From NCBI GenBank assembly GCA_002825465.1, contig PJER01000012.1, positions 1-64,000 on the forward strand: a stretch of 64,000 nucleotides of DNA. The letters run 5' to 3'. Below, one piece after another: positions 52,858-62,023 of this stretch. The notes beneath the pieces are model-generated. The model saw only the letters and a program-made list of their open reading frames with translations. It made no database searches and had not been told where the DNA came from. Positions within the stretch are counted from its first letter, which is position 1, and every line of letters starts with the position of its first letter. Origin of the DNA: Candidatus Thorarchaeota archaeon MP8T_1. Lineage in GTDB: Archaea; Asgardarchaeota; Thorarchaeia; Thorarchaeales; Thorarchaeaceae. The position numbers were made by a program, and so were the translations under genes.

Positions 52858-53682
52858 ATGGAACAAATTACTGAGATTTCAATTGGTGTTCAGAGAAATC
52901 CTCGAAAAGCTCTAGAAGTTGCTCTATCAAAACTTACAGTTCAACCAACTATTCCTTCAAACATTTCAGAAATTCTGATTAAACCCTCTATTTACGATCC
53001 TGCATTGATTGGAAATACTGACCCAACATTGGTGAAAGCAATCGCTCAGACTCTGGGAAATATTGGACATGTTACCATCATCGAAAGTGATAACCCAATA
53101 AGAACTACTGAAACAGCTTTCGAAAGAACTGGTTATTCCACTCTTTTTAGTCCTGATGTGAAATTATCAAATCTCTCCAAGCTTCCTCGTGAATCAGTAA
53201 AGATGGCTGGATATCACTTCGAATCATTGGAAATGCCATCAATCCTGATGAAGCCAAATTTCTTTGTAAACGTTCCAACACTAAAACACGAGTCAGGAAT
53301 TTGCACTATAGGTGGTGGAATCAAGAATCTCTTTGGTCTCATCCCTGAACGTGATAAAAAACAATATCACGAATACATGGATGATGTTCTTTTAGACCTA
53401 TTAATTGCATTCAGACCTCAATTGACTATTATGGACCTCACTACATTAGTCATTGGAAATCGAGAAGATGGCATCACGAAAGATATAGGTGCAGTAGTTG
53501 TGAGTATTGATCCAATTGCAGTAGATGCTTTCTGTTCAGATCTTTTAGGAGTGGATCCAACAAAGGTAAATTATTTGACTAAAGCTCATGAACTTGGTTT
53601 AGGTGAAATAATCATCGATCGAATGAAAATCCGTGGTACTGAGGAACAACGGATGAAACTTTTCGAGCTTTTCCAGTTTTAA
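52858..53682 (+). CDS. DUF362-family protein
   Basis: 274 residues. Motifs of the DUF362 family are visible: LIKPSIYDPAL, ESDNPIRTTETAFERTGY, NVPTLKHESGICTIGGGIKNLFGLIP (the GG-KN-GxI core) and DPIAVDAFCSDLLGVDP. No ferredoxin domain is attached, unlike longer members. The function of the family is not established; an enzyme acting on an acidic substrate has been guessed. It diverges from the E1-like gene, with start codons 15 bases apart, so that gene's long upstream TTG start is ruled out. Confidence 0.8.
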   Translation: MEQITEISIGVQRNPRKALEVALSKLTVQPTIPSNISEILIKPSIYDPALIGNTDPTLVKAIAQTLGNIGHVTIIESDNPIRTTETAFERTGYSTLFSPDVKLSNLSKLPRESVKMAGYHFESLEMPSILMKPNFFVNVPTLKHESGICTIGGGIKNLFGLIPERDKKQYHEYMDDVLLDLLIAFRPQLTIMDLTTLVIGNREDGITKDIGAVVVSIDPIAVDAFCSDLLGVDPTKVNYLTKAHELGLGEIIIDRMKIRGTEEQRMKLFELFQF

Positions 53683-53774
53683 CCAAACGGAAAGCATTTA
53701 TCACTGGGTGATTGGCTCGTGTCATAATGCCATAGGCAACACATTCACGCACGTATTCTAAGGATGGTGCAGAA

Positions 53775-54941
53775 ATGGATTGGACATCCCACACAATGGA
53801 GCGTATCCCTGAATCGGGTACTCTGAAAATGTTTGATTTGGCAAAACGCCTAGAAAAAGAAGGAAAGAAAGTTTATCACTTTGAAGTTGGTCAACCTGAT
53901 TTTCCTACTCCTGACCATATTGTTGAAGCTGGTATTCACGCCCTTAGAGAGGGATTTACAAGATACACACCTGCTCGAGGAATACCTCCTCTTCTTGATG
54001 CAATTGAAGGATATTACAAGGCACGTGGAATCGATATTGACGGTTCCAAAAACGTCATTGTGACACCCGGTGCGAAGATGGCTCTCTTTGCAGGATTTCT
54101 TGCAACAATCGATTCTGGTGACGATGTTCTTCTCCTTGCTCCAGCTTGGCCAACCTATAGAGTTATGATTCGTGCAGTAGGAGCAAAACCTGTTGATGTT
54201 CCTACTAATGGCAATTACACAATTGATGCAGAAGTTCTAAAGAATAGTATTTCACGAACTGTATCAGCACTGGTGATTAACTCTCCCAATAATCCCACCG
54301 GTGGTGTACTATTAAAGGACGATTTGAAACTGATTCACGACCTCGCAGAAGACCACGATTTTGTTGTATTTTCTGACGAGATCTATGAGACCCTTGTCTA
54401 TGATGATTTCAAACAGACTTCTATGCTTGAAATTGACCCCAATATGGATCACACAATGGTAATTAATGGTCTCTCGAAATCTCATTCGATGACAGGTTGG
54501 CGATTAGGATATGCTGTTGGAAATGAGGAGTCCATATACAACCTTGTCCGTATACAGCAAAATACGACCTCATGTGCTGCATCCTTTACTCAATATGCAG
54601 GTGCCAAAGCTCTTACAGGTGATCAGAGTTCTATCCAAAAAATGGTAGATGAGTACCAAAAAAGACGCGATGTCATCACTGGTTTATTGAATGAGATTCC
54701 TGGTATTGCTTGTTTGAATCCTAAAGGTGCATTCTACGCTTTTCCGAATTTCTCAAAAATAGGCCTTAGTAGTGCAACTCTTGCCGAATTACTTCTGAAG
54801 AAAGTTGGTATCTGTTCCTCACCTGGTGGTGTCTTTGGGTCGAGATATGACAGTTATCTGCGATTTTCGTATGCTACATCGATGGAAGACATCAAAGAGG
54901 GTATGGCTAAACTTGTTGAATTCCTTCCTACCATTTCCTAG
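53775..54941 (+). CDS. class I/II PLP-dependent aminotransferase
   Basis: 388 residues. Family motifs: GQPDFPTP (substrate entry), PGAKMALF, SPNNPTGG (the Asn in contact with PLP) and the PLP lysine K235 in GLSKSHSMTGWRLGYAVG. Length and motif match aspartate/aromatic-type aminotransferases of the AspC-like subgroup. The true amino acid substrate is unknown. ATG 53775 and ATG 53796 (MERIPESG) are both possible starts. The gene precedes the YkgJ-like gene by 15 bases. Confidence 0.88.
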   Translation: MDWTSHTMERIPESGTLKMFDLAKRLEKEGKKVYHFEVGQPDFPTPDHIVEAGIHALREGFTRYTPARGIPPLLDAIEGYYKARGIDIDGSKNVIVTPGAKMALFAGFLATIDSGDDVLLLAPAWPTYRVMIRAVGAKPVDVPTNGNYTIDAEVLKNSISRTVSALVINSPNNPTGGVLLKDDLKLIHDLAEDHDFVVFSDEIYETLVYDDFKQTSMLEIDPNMDHTMVINGLSKSHSMTGWRLGYAVGNEESIYNLVRIQQNTTSCAASFTQYAGAKALTGDQSSIQKMVDEYQKRRDVITGLLNEIPGIACLNPKGAFYAFPNFSKIGLSSATLAELLLKKVGICSSPGGVFGSRYDSYLRFSYATSMEDIKEGMAKLVEFLPTIS

Positions 54942-54956
54942 AGTCACATCCAAGAA

Positions 54957-55577
54957 ATGTGGTGGCTTGATTTGAATCCAAAAAATAAGGAGTCATCAGG
55001 AGAAAAAAATTCGCTCCCCCACTTTGAATGTACCAAATGTGGTGCGTGCTGTCGAGATGAATCATTACTTGTGACCGTAACAGGGAGTGATATCGTGAGA
55101 ATTGCATCTGTGCTTGGATTGAGTTCAGATAATATGCTTAAAGCTCTAGATTTCTATGTTCTCTCAAAAGGATTACCTATTCCCGTAGGTCTTGAACGAA
55201 TCTCTTCAGTAAAAACCGAAAAGGGTTCTGCATTCATAGCATTAAAGAAAATGGATAATGGCGATTGTATCTTCTTGAAAGATAATCTCTGTATGATACA
55301 TCCTGTTCGACCCGCTGTTTGTAAATCATTTCCCTTTACATTCACTGAATCAAGTGGTAATTTGTCTTGGGGGCTGAGTGCAAAGAAAGAGATATGCCCT
55401 GGCCTCGGAACTGGAACACAAGTATCTGAAATTGAGATTGAAGAATTAGCAGGAGCAATTCTACCAGAGATGCTCATCTATAAGGAATTTACAGATGAAT
55501 GGAATTCTAATCAAAGATCTCCAAATGTAGTTGAATTGCTGAAGTCTATCATTAACGATATTAGATTTTACACGTAG
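54957..55577 (+). CDS. YkgJ-family cysteine cluster protein
   Basis: 206 residues. The characteristic zinc/iron-cysteine pattern is plain: CTKCGACC (C25, C28, C31, C32), a later CIFLKDNLCMIHPVRPAVCKSFPF, and CPGLG near the end. YkgJ-like proteins (UPF0153) are of unknown function, probably Fe-S or metal-binding. No clear Shine-Dalgarno precedes ATG 54957. It follows the aminotransferase in the same orientation and may be co-transcribed. Confidence 0.8.
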   Translation: MWWLDLNPKNKESSGEKNSLPHFECTKCGACCRDESLLVTVTGSDIVRIASVLGLSSDNMLKALDFYVLSKGLPIPVGLERISSVKTEKGSAFIALKKMDNGDCIFLKDNLCMIHPVRPAVCKSFPFTFTESSGNLSWGLSAKKEICPGLGTGTQVSEIEIEELAGAILPEMLIYKEFTDEWNSNQRSPNVVELLKSIINDIRFYT

Positions 55578-55588
55578 GTGCTGATCCA

Positions 55589-56545
55589 TTACATCTTTGT
55601 TAGAATCTGGAGAATATTCCCAAAATTATGCTCAACTGCCCTACTCTTCTTCGTATATGATCGAAGTAGAGTTAGTCTATCATCCTTTTGGACTAAATCA
55701 GTAAATCTGTTAGAATTGATAATACTGTGTATCTCTTCATTTAGGCTTAGAATCTCATCAGAAGATCTTAGAATGAACTTCAGTATTTTAATTAATAATA
55801 CGAAATCATTAATGTCTCGTAGTTGAAGAGATTGACTATAGAACTGAAACTCTAAACGAGAGAGCTTCTCTCTCTTCTTTATTAGATCCTGAATCCAGAA
55901 CTCTGAATTTTCCTCTGTATAGATCTTCTCCAGATTTGCCCAATATTGTTGTTGATCGATTAGTTGGACAAGATATCTTCTCAGGAAATCGAAGTGATTC
56001 ACACCTCTCTCCAGTTCCTCCTCAGTTCCTATCGGTTTCATGAGACTGTCCATCTGACTCAATTTCATAGCAATCTTTAGTGAAAAATTATCGACATATT
56101 GTTTAATCTCATCAGCTTTCTCTTTCTTCGTCATAAGATCAGAAAAAGTGTCACCAAGGGTCAGAATAAATTTGTAAATGCACTCAGAACATATCTCTGC
56201 ACTTGCACTTGCTTCTTTTGTAGATAGAAATGGTAATGATCCTTCAAGATCATCACCTGGCACGTCCTTTCCATGTATTCTCAAGCTCCATCCTTGTGAA
56301 ATACAGTACACTTTGTTATCTTGATAGTTTATGTAGATGGAAGTAAAACAGATATTACTCTCAGATGCAATTTCTTTCTTCATTCCTTCATGATCTGTTC
56401 TAAGTGCAAACATAGAAGTGTCAATTTCAATGGTGTCAATTTCGAGAACCTTATCATCATTTACACAAAGCTTCTCGTCTCCAAAAACTTTGAAACATGG
56501 ACAACCGCGAACTAGCTTGATTGATGCAGTCTCTTCAAGCACCAT
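55589..56545 (-). CDS. seven-cysteine paralogue A, unknown function
   Basis: 318 residues. The N-terminal 125 residues have C15 and C17 (GCPC), C27, C66, C81 (YCISQG), and C119, C122 (CSEC), all kept in the paralogue that follows upstream. They could bind a metal or Fe-S cluster. The rest (125-318) is a long helical region. No known family is recognised. The ATG has ggaga about seven bases before it. It faces the YkgJ-like gene tail to tail. Confidence 0.7.
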   Translation of the reverse strand: MVLEETASIKLVRGCPCFKVFGDEKLCVNDDKVLEIDTIEIDTSMFALRTDHEGMKKEIASESNICFTSIYINYQDNKVYCISQGWSLRIHGKDVPGDDLEGSLPFLSTKEASASAEICSECIYKFILTLGDTFSDLMTKKEKADEIKQYVDNFSLKIAMKLSQMDSLMKPIGTEEELERGVNHFDFLRRYLVQLIDQQQYWANLEKIYTEENSEFWIQDLIKKREKLSRLEFQFYSQSLQLRDINDFVLLIKILKFILRSSDEILSLNEEIHSIINSNRFTDLVQKDDRLTLLRSYTKKSRAVEHNFGNILQILTKM

Positions 56546-56615
56546 TTATCTCTCCTAACTCTTGAAATGATCTGCCTTGTATCTAAACCAGTAGACCAAT
56601 TGCATTTAGAATTTC

Positions 56616-57600
56616 TCATAGAGAATGAGTGCTGATTTCGTTTAGTACTTTGACCAGATTGGTAAATTTATACTCCGTATCTTTTCGTTTTTCAGAGTGT
56701 TTTCGAAGCGACTGATGAATCTCTTCACTCATAGCTTTTCTCTCTAGGAGATCGTGCGTTTTCTCGCGAATCTGATCACTAAGACTGATTACCTTCTCAG
56801 AAACTCCGACAATGAATCTAAGAGTACTCAATGAATCCGATTCGTCTGCGGGTTCATCCAGTGACAAAACTTGGAATAGGAAGATGGCTTCAAGTCTGTA
56901 CAATGCCCTATAATGGTCGACAAGTTCTGCTAATACAGTGTCTCCATCGTTCTCTCTTAGTTTCCTCGTGAGTGCTGCCCATTGAGAACGAGTCTGGCTT
57001 AATTTCTTGATATACAATCTGATATGTTGCTGATATCGCTCATCAGAGTAATTATTTGCTGAATATCCACTCAATTCTGCAGCCATTCTTGTTGAAACAT
57101 CTCTAACATAAGAAGCAATAAGCTCCTCTCTCTCTGTATCAGTGAGAAATCCTTCTGATGCTTCACCTAGAGTTCGAAGATATCTATATAGACAATCAGA
57201 ACAAGCAACACCATCTCGATTCCTTTCTGTTGATGTGACAAATTGAAGCGCACTATCAATCTCAGCTGTCTTTACATCTATGCTGTTAATGTTTATTCTC
57301 TTCCCTTGACTGATGCAATAACAATATCCTCCTTTTCTATCAAGGTACATTAGTAAATAGCACATGCTTTCCTTATCACTCTTGTATTCGCTTAGTTCTT
57401 CAATATCACTGATTTGTTCAAAAAATGAAGGATCGATAGAAATAGCATTAATTGGAACTACATCATCATAGTTTAAGCAGACCTTCTCATCTCCGAATTC
57501 CCTGTAACAAGGGCATCCTTTGATGAGGTTTGATACGGACTGATTTCCTGTAGATACAGAGTCGATATTCAGTCCAAGACCATCCTGCCCTATGATTCAA
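56616..57600 (-). CDS. seven-cysteine paralogue B with an apparent frameshift near the start
   Basis: The reading frame open from 57596 to 56616 encodes a protein that matches paralogue A throughout, including GCPC, EKVC, SMC, YCISQG and CSDC. But no ATG, GTG or TTG lies in this frame before ATG 57365, which would lose the conserved CPC, C27 and the first part of the domain. One base fewer in the GGG at 57588-57590 would join TTG 57600, which has aaggag five bases ahead, to the frame (MNHRQDGLGLN...). It is either a sequencing or assembly error or a real inactivating frameshift. Intact length would be about 327 residues. Confidence 0.7.
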
Positions 57601-57784
57601 CACGCTCCTTGATTGGAGGCTTTAGCCACATTCATTCATGATATTTCCTATTAGGAATAGATATCAAGCTTTCCTTGATGAACACCTTGTACTATTTTAT
57701 TAGTGCCATCTTCCTAGCTGCATGACTGAATGCTTTTCAATCAATCTTGCATGTTGCTTTTTTGGAATCCTATGCGTGATGGAT

Positions 57785-57925
57785 CTAACCCCAGAGTTCT
57801 CTCTTGAGGAGGTCTCGGATTGCAATTCTGATTGCCTCTGATCTGTTAGGATAGAGGTTATTCTCAACCAGACGTTCAAGTCCTTCGACGTATTGTTCAG
57901 GAATATGTAAGGTTACTAGCTTCAT
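57785..57925 (-). CDS. ribbon-helix-helix (CopG-like) regulator, 46 residues
   Basis: A short reading frame that is too small for many callers. Residues 1-10 (MKLVTLHIPE) are a beta-strand-like ribbon, followed by two helices (QYVEGLERLVENN and NRSEAIRIAIRDLL) with the typical SEAIRxAIR motif. RHH proteins bind DNA as dimers by the ribbon. A ggag element precedes the ATG by ten bases, as in an expressed gene. It sits upstream of the seven-cysteine paralogue B and may regulate it or the flanking membrane genes. Confidence 0.8.
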   Translation of the reverse strand: MKLVTLHIPEQYVEGLERLVENNLYPNRSEAIRIAIRDLLKRELWG

Positions 57926-58048
57926 ATTGAGTAATCTCCTGATACAGTTCTCTGTCATACATGAATATGGTTGTGAGTAATACTTACTCGGTAATCAAAA
58001 ACAAATCTTGAAATTCTTAGAAAGTAATAATGATGTGGAGTTGTTCAA

Positions 58049-58342
58049 TTGAGTACATGGGAAGACCGTAGGAAAAAATCTGTGAGTTATTATATTTGCT
58101 TACTTATTCTACTCTGGCCACTCATTTACATTCCTCTTGGTCTAATTGTGAGTGTAGCATTTGTTAGTTGGCAGGTTCTTTTCACAGGCGTGGTTTCATC
58201 TGTAGCGCTAATCGGTGTAGCTCTTGGGTGTGGCGCAAATTATCGTTCCCGTGGCATAAATCCATCATCCAGAAATATTCTGAATTATAATGATGGCCAT
58301 TATTTCGAACGTATCGGAGCTGATGAGTCGGATTATCCCTAA
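58049..58342 (+). CDS. small two-helix membrane protein A
   Basis: 97 residues from TTG 58049 (tggag about eight bases upstream). The layout is WEDRRKKS, a hydrophobic segment (about 13-34), a second (about 40-60), GCGANYRSRGINP and a polar tail. The next gene encodes an almost identical layout, so the two are tandem duplicates. No known family is recognised. The conserved GCG...RSRGINP turn may be a functional site. Confidence 0.6.
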   Translation: MSTWEDRRKKSVSYYICLLILLWPLIYIPLGLIVSVAFVSWQVLFTGVVSSVALIGVALGCGANYRSRGINPSSRNILNYNDGHYFERIGADESDYP

Positions 58343-58414
58343 TCTCCTTCTTCATTTGGATTGCGAACATCAGGTTGATATTATTTCGCGCACATTATCA
58401 TCTTGGGAATAATA

Positions 58415-58708
58415 ATGAGCGATTGGGATGAGCGTCGAAGAAAATCATGGGGTTATTACTTATGTCTCATGTTACTTCTGTGGCCACTACTAATGATTCC
58501 AATTCAATTCATATTTGCTCCATACAGTTTGACAGCTGAATCAGTAGCTGCATCCTTATTCATGTCAGTCTTGGTAGTGGGATTAGCGATTGGTTGCGGT
58601 ACTAGGTATCGTTTAAGGGGAATCAACCCTGGTTCTAGAACAGTCTTGAGTACAATAGATGATCAATATCTTCAAGCAAAGGAGTATGATGGGTCGACCA
58701 ATAAGTAA
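58415..58708 (+). CDS. small two-helix membrane protein B
   Basis: 97 residues from ATG 58415. Its layout matches the preceding gene: W(D/E)xRR(K)KS start, two membrane helices, GCGTRYRLRGINPGSR and a polar tail. The shared GCG-x-x-YRxRGINPxSR motif is better conserved than the helices, which suggests a cytoplasmic or surface contact. No family name can be given. The acyl-CoA synthetase gene follows after about 110 bases. Confidence 0.6.
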   Translation: MSDWDERRRKSWGYYLCLMLLLWPLLMIPIQFIFAPYSLTAESVAASLFMSVLVVGLAIGCGTRYRLRGINPGSRTVLSTIDDQYLQAKEYDGSTNK

Positions 58709-58820
58709 GAATCTCGAGTCTTCTATTTTTCAATTAGCTTCAAAAAAGGCCGTCACGATAGAAGTTATATTCATCATCTTTTGTCCCACGGCTCGTTACC
58801 ATCGCAGGGTAGTGCATGCT

Positions 58821-60935
58821 GTGGACAGACAAGCAAGTATTGACATTCTCTTCAATCCAAAATCGATTGCAGTGATTGGAGCTTCATCCAGTCGTGGAAA
58901 ACTCGGAAATGATGTGTTGCGAAATCTGATTGATAGTGGATATGATGGAAGAATCTATCCTATAAATCCAAAAGCAGGCGAAATCTTGGGTCTGAAAGCA
59001 TTTCGATCAATAAAGGAGGTACCCAGCCAAGTAGATGTTGCTGTTATTGTAATACCTGCAAGTTTTGTTTTAGAAGCTGTTGAAGAATGTGGTCAAAAGG
59101 GAGTGAAGGCACTCGTCATTATTACTGCAGGTTTCAAAGAAATAGGTCATGAGGGAATAGAAGCAGAAAAGAAACTCGTTGAACTTGCTGAAAAATACAA
59201 GATGGTCATACAAGGCCCAAATTGTCTTGGAATAACCAATACTTCTGCTCCATATAATGCATCATTCTCTGCCGGGACACCAGGAAAAGGAACCATCGCC
59301 TTTGCTTCTCAGTCAGGTGCATTAATGACTGGTATCCTGGACTGGAGTCTAATGGAGAAGATAGGATTCTCGAAATTTGTTAGTTTAGGCAATAAGGCTC
59401 ATCTCGATGAAGCTGATTTCATTGAAGCTTTTGGGAGAGACCCTAATTCCACCTTTTTGCTTCTTTATCTTGAATCTGTTGTAGATGGTAAGAAATTCAT
59501 GGAAGCGTGTAAAAAAGTAGTCCCAAAGAAACCAATCTTCATCGTAAAATCTGGGGTCAGTGAGGCTGGAGCTCGAGCTGCATCATCACATACAGGATCC
59601 TTGGCTGGCAGTGATATGGCGTATGATATCGCATTCAAACAGAGTGGTGTTCGTCGTGCTCATGATATGGCATCACTCTTTGATGTTGCAGCAGTTTATG
59701 ATGATATGAGTCTCCCCTCAGGAAATCGTGTAGCTATTATTACAAATGCCGGTGGTCCAGGAATTCTCACAACTGATGCATGTGAATCTAGTGGTCTAGA
59801 GGTCACACAACTCACATCTGAAACGAAAGAGTTTCTGAAGGCAAACTTACCTCCTGCTGCATCGGTGAATAATCCAATTGATGCGCTTGGAACCGCTCAG
59901 CCTGAAGATTACGAGCTTTGCATAGAGGCTTCCTTAAAGGATACAAATGTTGATTCTGTCATCGTCCTGCTGACGCCGCAAGCAATGACTAAGGTAACAG
60001 AAACAGCGAAGGTTCTAGTTGATTCACATAAGAAATATCCTAGCAAGCCATTGCTATCGGTGTTTATGGGTGGCAACTCAATGGTATATCCACGAATAGT
60101 CCTTACAAGTGGCGGTATTCCTGTTTTCGATTTTCCAGAACGTGCAGTCCATGCTCTGAGTGAACTATACAAATACACTGTGAATAGGGATCGCCTCAAG
60201 GATGAAACAATTCCCAAATTCAAAGTTGATATGCAGCAGGTTGAGAAGATTATTGATTCCGTAAGAAAAGATGGACGCAGAGTCCTGCTGGGTAGCGAAG
60301 CTCATGCAATTGCAGAGGCATATAAAATTCCAGTTGCTCGAATTCGTCTTGCTACAACACCGGAGGAAGCGGCTACTATTGCAGATGAATTTGGATATCC
60401 CGTTGTCATGAAGATAGCAAGCCCTGATATTGTTCACAAAAGCGATATTGGTGGAATCAAAGTTGGTCTCTATAATTATGCAGAGGTGCAGATTGCATTC
60501 CATGAAATCATGGAGAATGTAAAGACCCACATGCCTGATGCTAAGGTCTATGGTGTTGATGTACAGGAGATGGCTGAGAAAGGTCGCGAGATAATCATTG
60601 GATGTTCACGTGATGTCCAATTTGGGCCGCTCATAATGTTTGGAACAGGTGGTATCTACGTTAACTTTCTCAAGGATATCTCTTTCAGATTAGCACCTAT
60701 GACAAGAACTGAGGTTCATGAACTAATCATGGAGACCAAACTGGGAAAACTTCTGGAAGGAGTTCGTGGTGAGCCTCCTAGTGACATTGAGGCAATTGAG
60801 GATACTATACTAAAGATTAGCCAGTTAGTCACAGATTTTGAAGAGATAGTCGAACTCGATATCAACCCTGCATTTGGGTATGAGAGTGGGAAAGGTGTGA
60901 CTGCAGTAGATGTTAAAATAACTCTAAAGAAGTAA
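58821..60935 (+). CDS. ADP-forming acyl-CoA synthetase (acetate-CoA ligase, ADP-forming), fused alpha-beta
   Basis: 704 residues from GTG 58821 (agggtag upstream; GTG 58812 is also possible; a longer frame back to 58659 would overlap the preceding gene). Order: CoA-binding Rossmann domain (SIAVIGASSS), succinyl-CoA-ligase-like domains with the phospho-histidine H257 in SSHTGSLAGSD, and a C-terminal ATP-grasp domain (about 470-704, with GYPVVMKIASPDIVHKSDIGG). H257 is in the position known for archaeal ACD. It makes ATP from acetyl- or acyl-CoA, the usual archaeal way of substrate-level energy gain. It has no operon partner. Confidence 0.9.
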   Translation: MDRQASIDILFNPKSIAVIGASSSRGKLGNDVLRNLIDSGYDGRIYPINPKAGEILGLKAFRSIKEVPSQVDVAVIVIPASFVLEAVEECGQKGVKALVIITAGFKEIGHEGIEAEKKLVELAEKYKMVIQGPNCLGITNTSAPYNASFSAGTPGKGTIAFASQSGALMTGILDWSLMEKIGFSKFVSLGNKAHLDEADFIEAFGRDPNSTFLLLYLESVVDGKKFMEACKKVVPKKPIFIVKSGVSEAGARAASSHTGSLAGSDMAYDIAFKQSGVRRAHDMASLFDVAAVYDDMSLPSGNRVAIITNAGGPGILTTDACESSGLEVTQLTSETKEFLKANLPPAASVNNPIDALGTAQPEDYELCIEASLKDTNVDSVIVLLTPQAMTKVTETAKVLVDSHKKYPSKPLLSVFMGGNSMVYPRIVLTSGGIPVFDFPERAVHALSELYKYTVNRDRLKDETIPKFKVDMQQVEKIIDSVRKDGRRVLLGSEAHAIAEAYKIPVARIRLATTPEEAATIADEFGYPVVMKIASPDIVHKSDIGGIKVGLYNYAEVQIAFHEIMENVKTHMPDAKVYGVDVQEMAEKGREIIIGCSRDVQFGPLIMFGTGGIYVNFLKDISFRLAPMTRTEVHELIMETKLGKLLEGVRGEPPSDIEAIEDTILKISQLVTDFEEIVELDINPAFGYESGKGVTAVDVKITLKK

Positions 60936-61260
60936 CCACATGCTCTAGAATCCACTTCAGACAATTGGAATGGGAGCAAAGAGTGCTCCCTATGTAGAAA
61001 TAATTGAACGCACATTGCCGGGAGAGATAAGTGCGTCTTAATCTACTCAATTTCAACTCTCCATATGTCATCTTGTATAGTAGAGCTAATACACGGTTAG
61101 TATTCAGGGTGTAACCTGAACAATATATGGAACTCATCCAAGTATCGCTCACTCTGGTTCCAAAATTCAACAATAAGTCCATTGAGGCTTTTCAAGGTAA
61201 TACATTTATGCAGGCATATTCTATCCGCTGAACACTTCAATAACAATTAGAGGTGAACAA
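60936..61260. other. 325-base intergenic region with two small hairpins
   Basis: No gene seen. A 7-bp stem gggagca/tgctccc (60972-60990) follows the synthetase stop by about 35 bases and may form a terminator stem, although no T-run follows. A second inverted repeat ttcagg/cctgaa is at 61103-61120. The promoter of the downstream operon should lie towards 61200. Not tRNA-like. A small RNA is possible but unsupported. Confidence 0.45.
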
Positions 61261-62022
61261 ATGGCTTCAGATGCTGAAAAGTCAGATGCTGGCAGTGAAT
61301 CTCAAGAAACCACTTCAACTGATAAAGAATTACAGACGTTGAGGTGGATTCGAGAGCGACGCTCTATAAGAGAGTTCACTGGTGAGAAAATACCTGACGA
61401 ACATATTGAAATGATCCTCGAAGCAGCTCGACATGCACCAAGTCCAGAAAACATGTTGATGATGCGCTTTGTGGTGATCCGTGATGACCAAGATATGAAA
61501 GTGTTCTTAGCAGATATCGCTCAAGAGATGGCACAGACTGCTTTTGGTGGAGCACCATTCGAGCTTACAAGTGGGCGAAACTGGTTTATTGGTGATCCCT
61601 ACCGAGCTGCTGTCTATGCTCGCCTAAGGGATGGGGAGCTCTTCCGTTATCCCGAGAAGAGTGATACTGTAATTATAATCTGTGCTAGCGAAGCATGGCA
61701 TGATGCAGGTTATCTGTATCCTAACGAACTCTTTGGTTCTGTGGTAAGTGGTATGGCAATCATGAATATGTGGTTGACAGCTACTGAACTTGGTTACGGA
61801 TGTGGTTACGAAGCACTTGTATGCTCAGACCCACGTCATGCTGAATTGATTCGTGATAAGCTTGGAATACCCCCAATCTGGGTACCTCTTACTGCATTCT
61901 GTATTGGAAAGCGTGTTTCTCCAAGAGCTCTTGGTCCCAGCAGACCACCGCTTGAAGGTCTGATGTACGAAGAACGTTGGGGTTTACCATACAAACGAAT
62001 GGCATTCAAGGAGGACAAATAA
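61261..62022 (+). CDS. nitroreductase-family flavoprotein
   Basis: 253 residues. An acidic, Ser-rich first 25 residues are followed by a nitroreductase core with RERRSIREFTGE (FMN phosphate contact), AARHAPSPENM, a helical interior and LGYGCGYEALVC. Family members use FMN to reduce nitro groups, quinones, enones or act in dehalogenation. Here the gene opens a four-gene operon with an SCP2-like protein and a 3-hydroxyacyl-CoA dehydrogenase (next gene 2 bases on), so a fatty-acyl or enoyl reduction is the best guess. aggtg eight bases before the ATG supports the start. Confidence 0.8.
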   Translation: MASDAEKSDAGSESQETTSTDKELQTLRWIRERRSIREFTGEKIPDEHIEMILEAARHAPSPENMLMMRFVVIRDDQDMKVFLADIAQEMAQTAFGGAPFELTSGRNWFIGDPYRAAVYARLRDGELFRYPEKSDTVIIICASEAWHDAGYLYPNELFGSVVSGMAIMNMWLTATELGYGCGYEALVCSDPRHAELIRDKLGIPPIWVPLTAFCIGKRVSPRALGPSRPPLEGLMYEERWGLPYKRMAFKEDK

Positions 62023-62023
62023 T

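Noticed and set aside
58659..58820. An N-terminal extension of the acyl-CoA synthetase
   Set aside because: It would overlap the end of the preceding membrane-protein gene and does not resemble the family; the conserved protein starts at GTG 58821 or 58812.
60972..60990. A gggagca/tgctccc stem as a possible tRNA or small RNA
   Set aside because: There is no T-loop or acceptor-stem pattern around it; it is more likely a simple hairpin after the synthetase gene.
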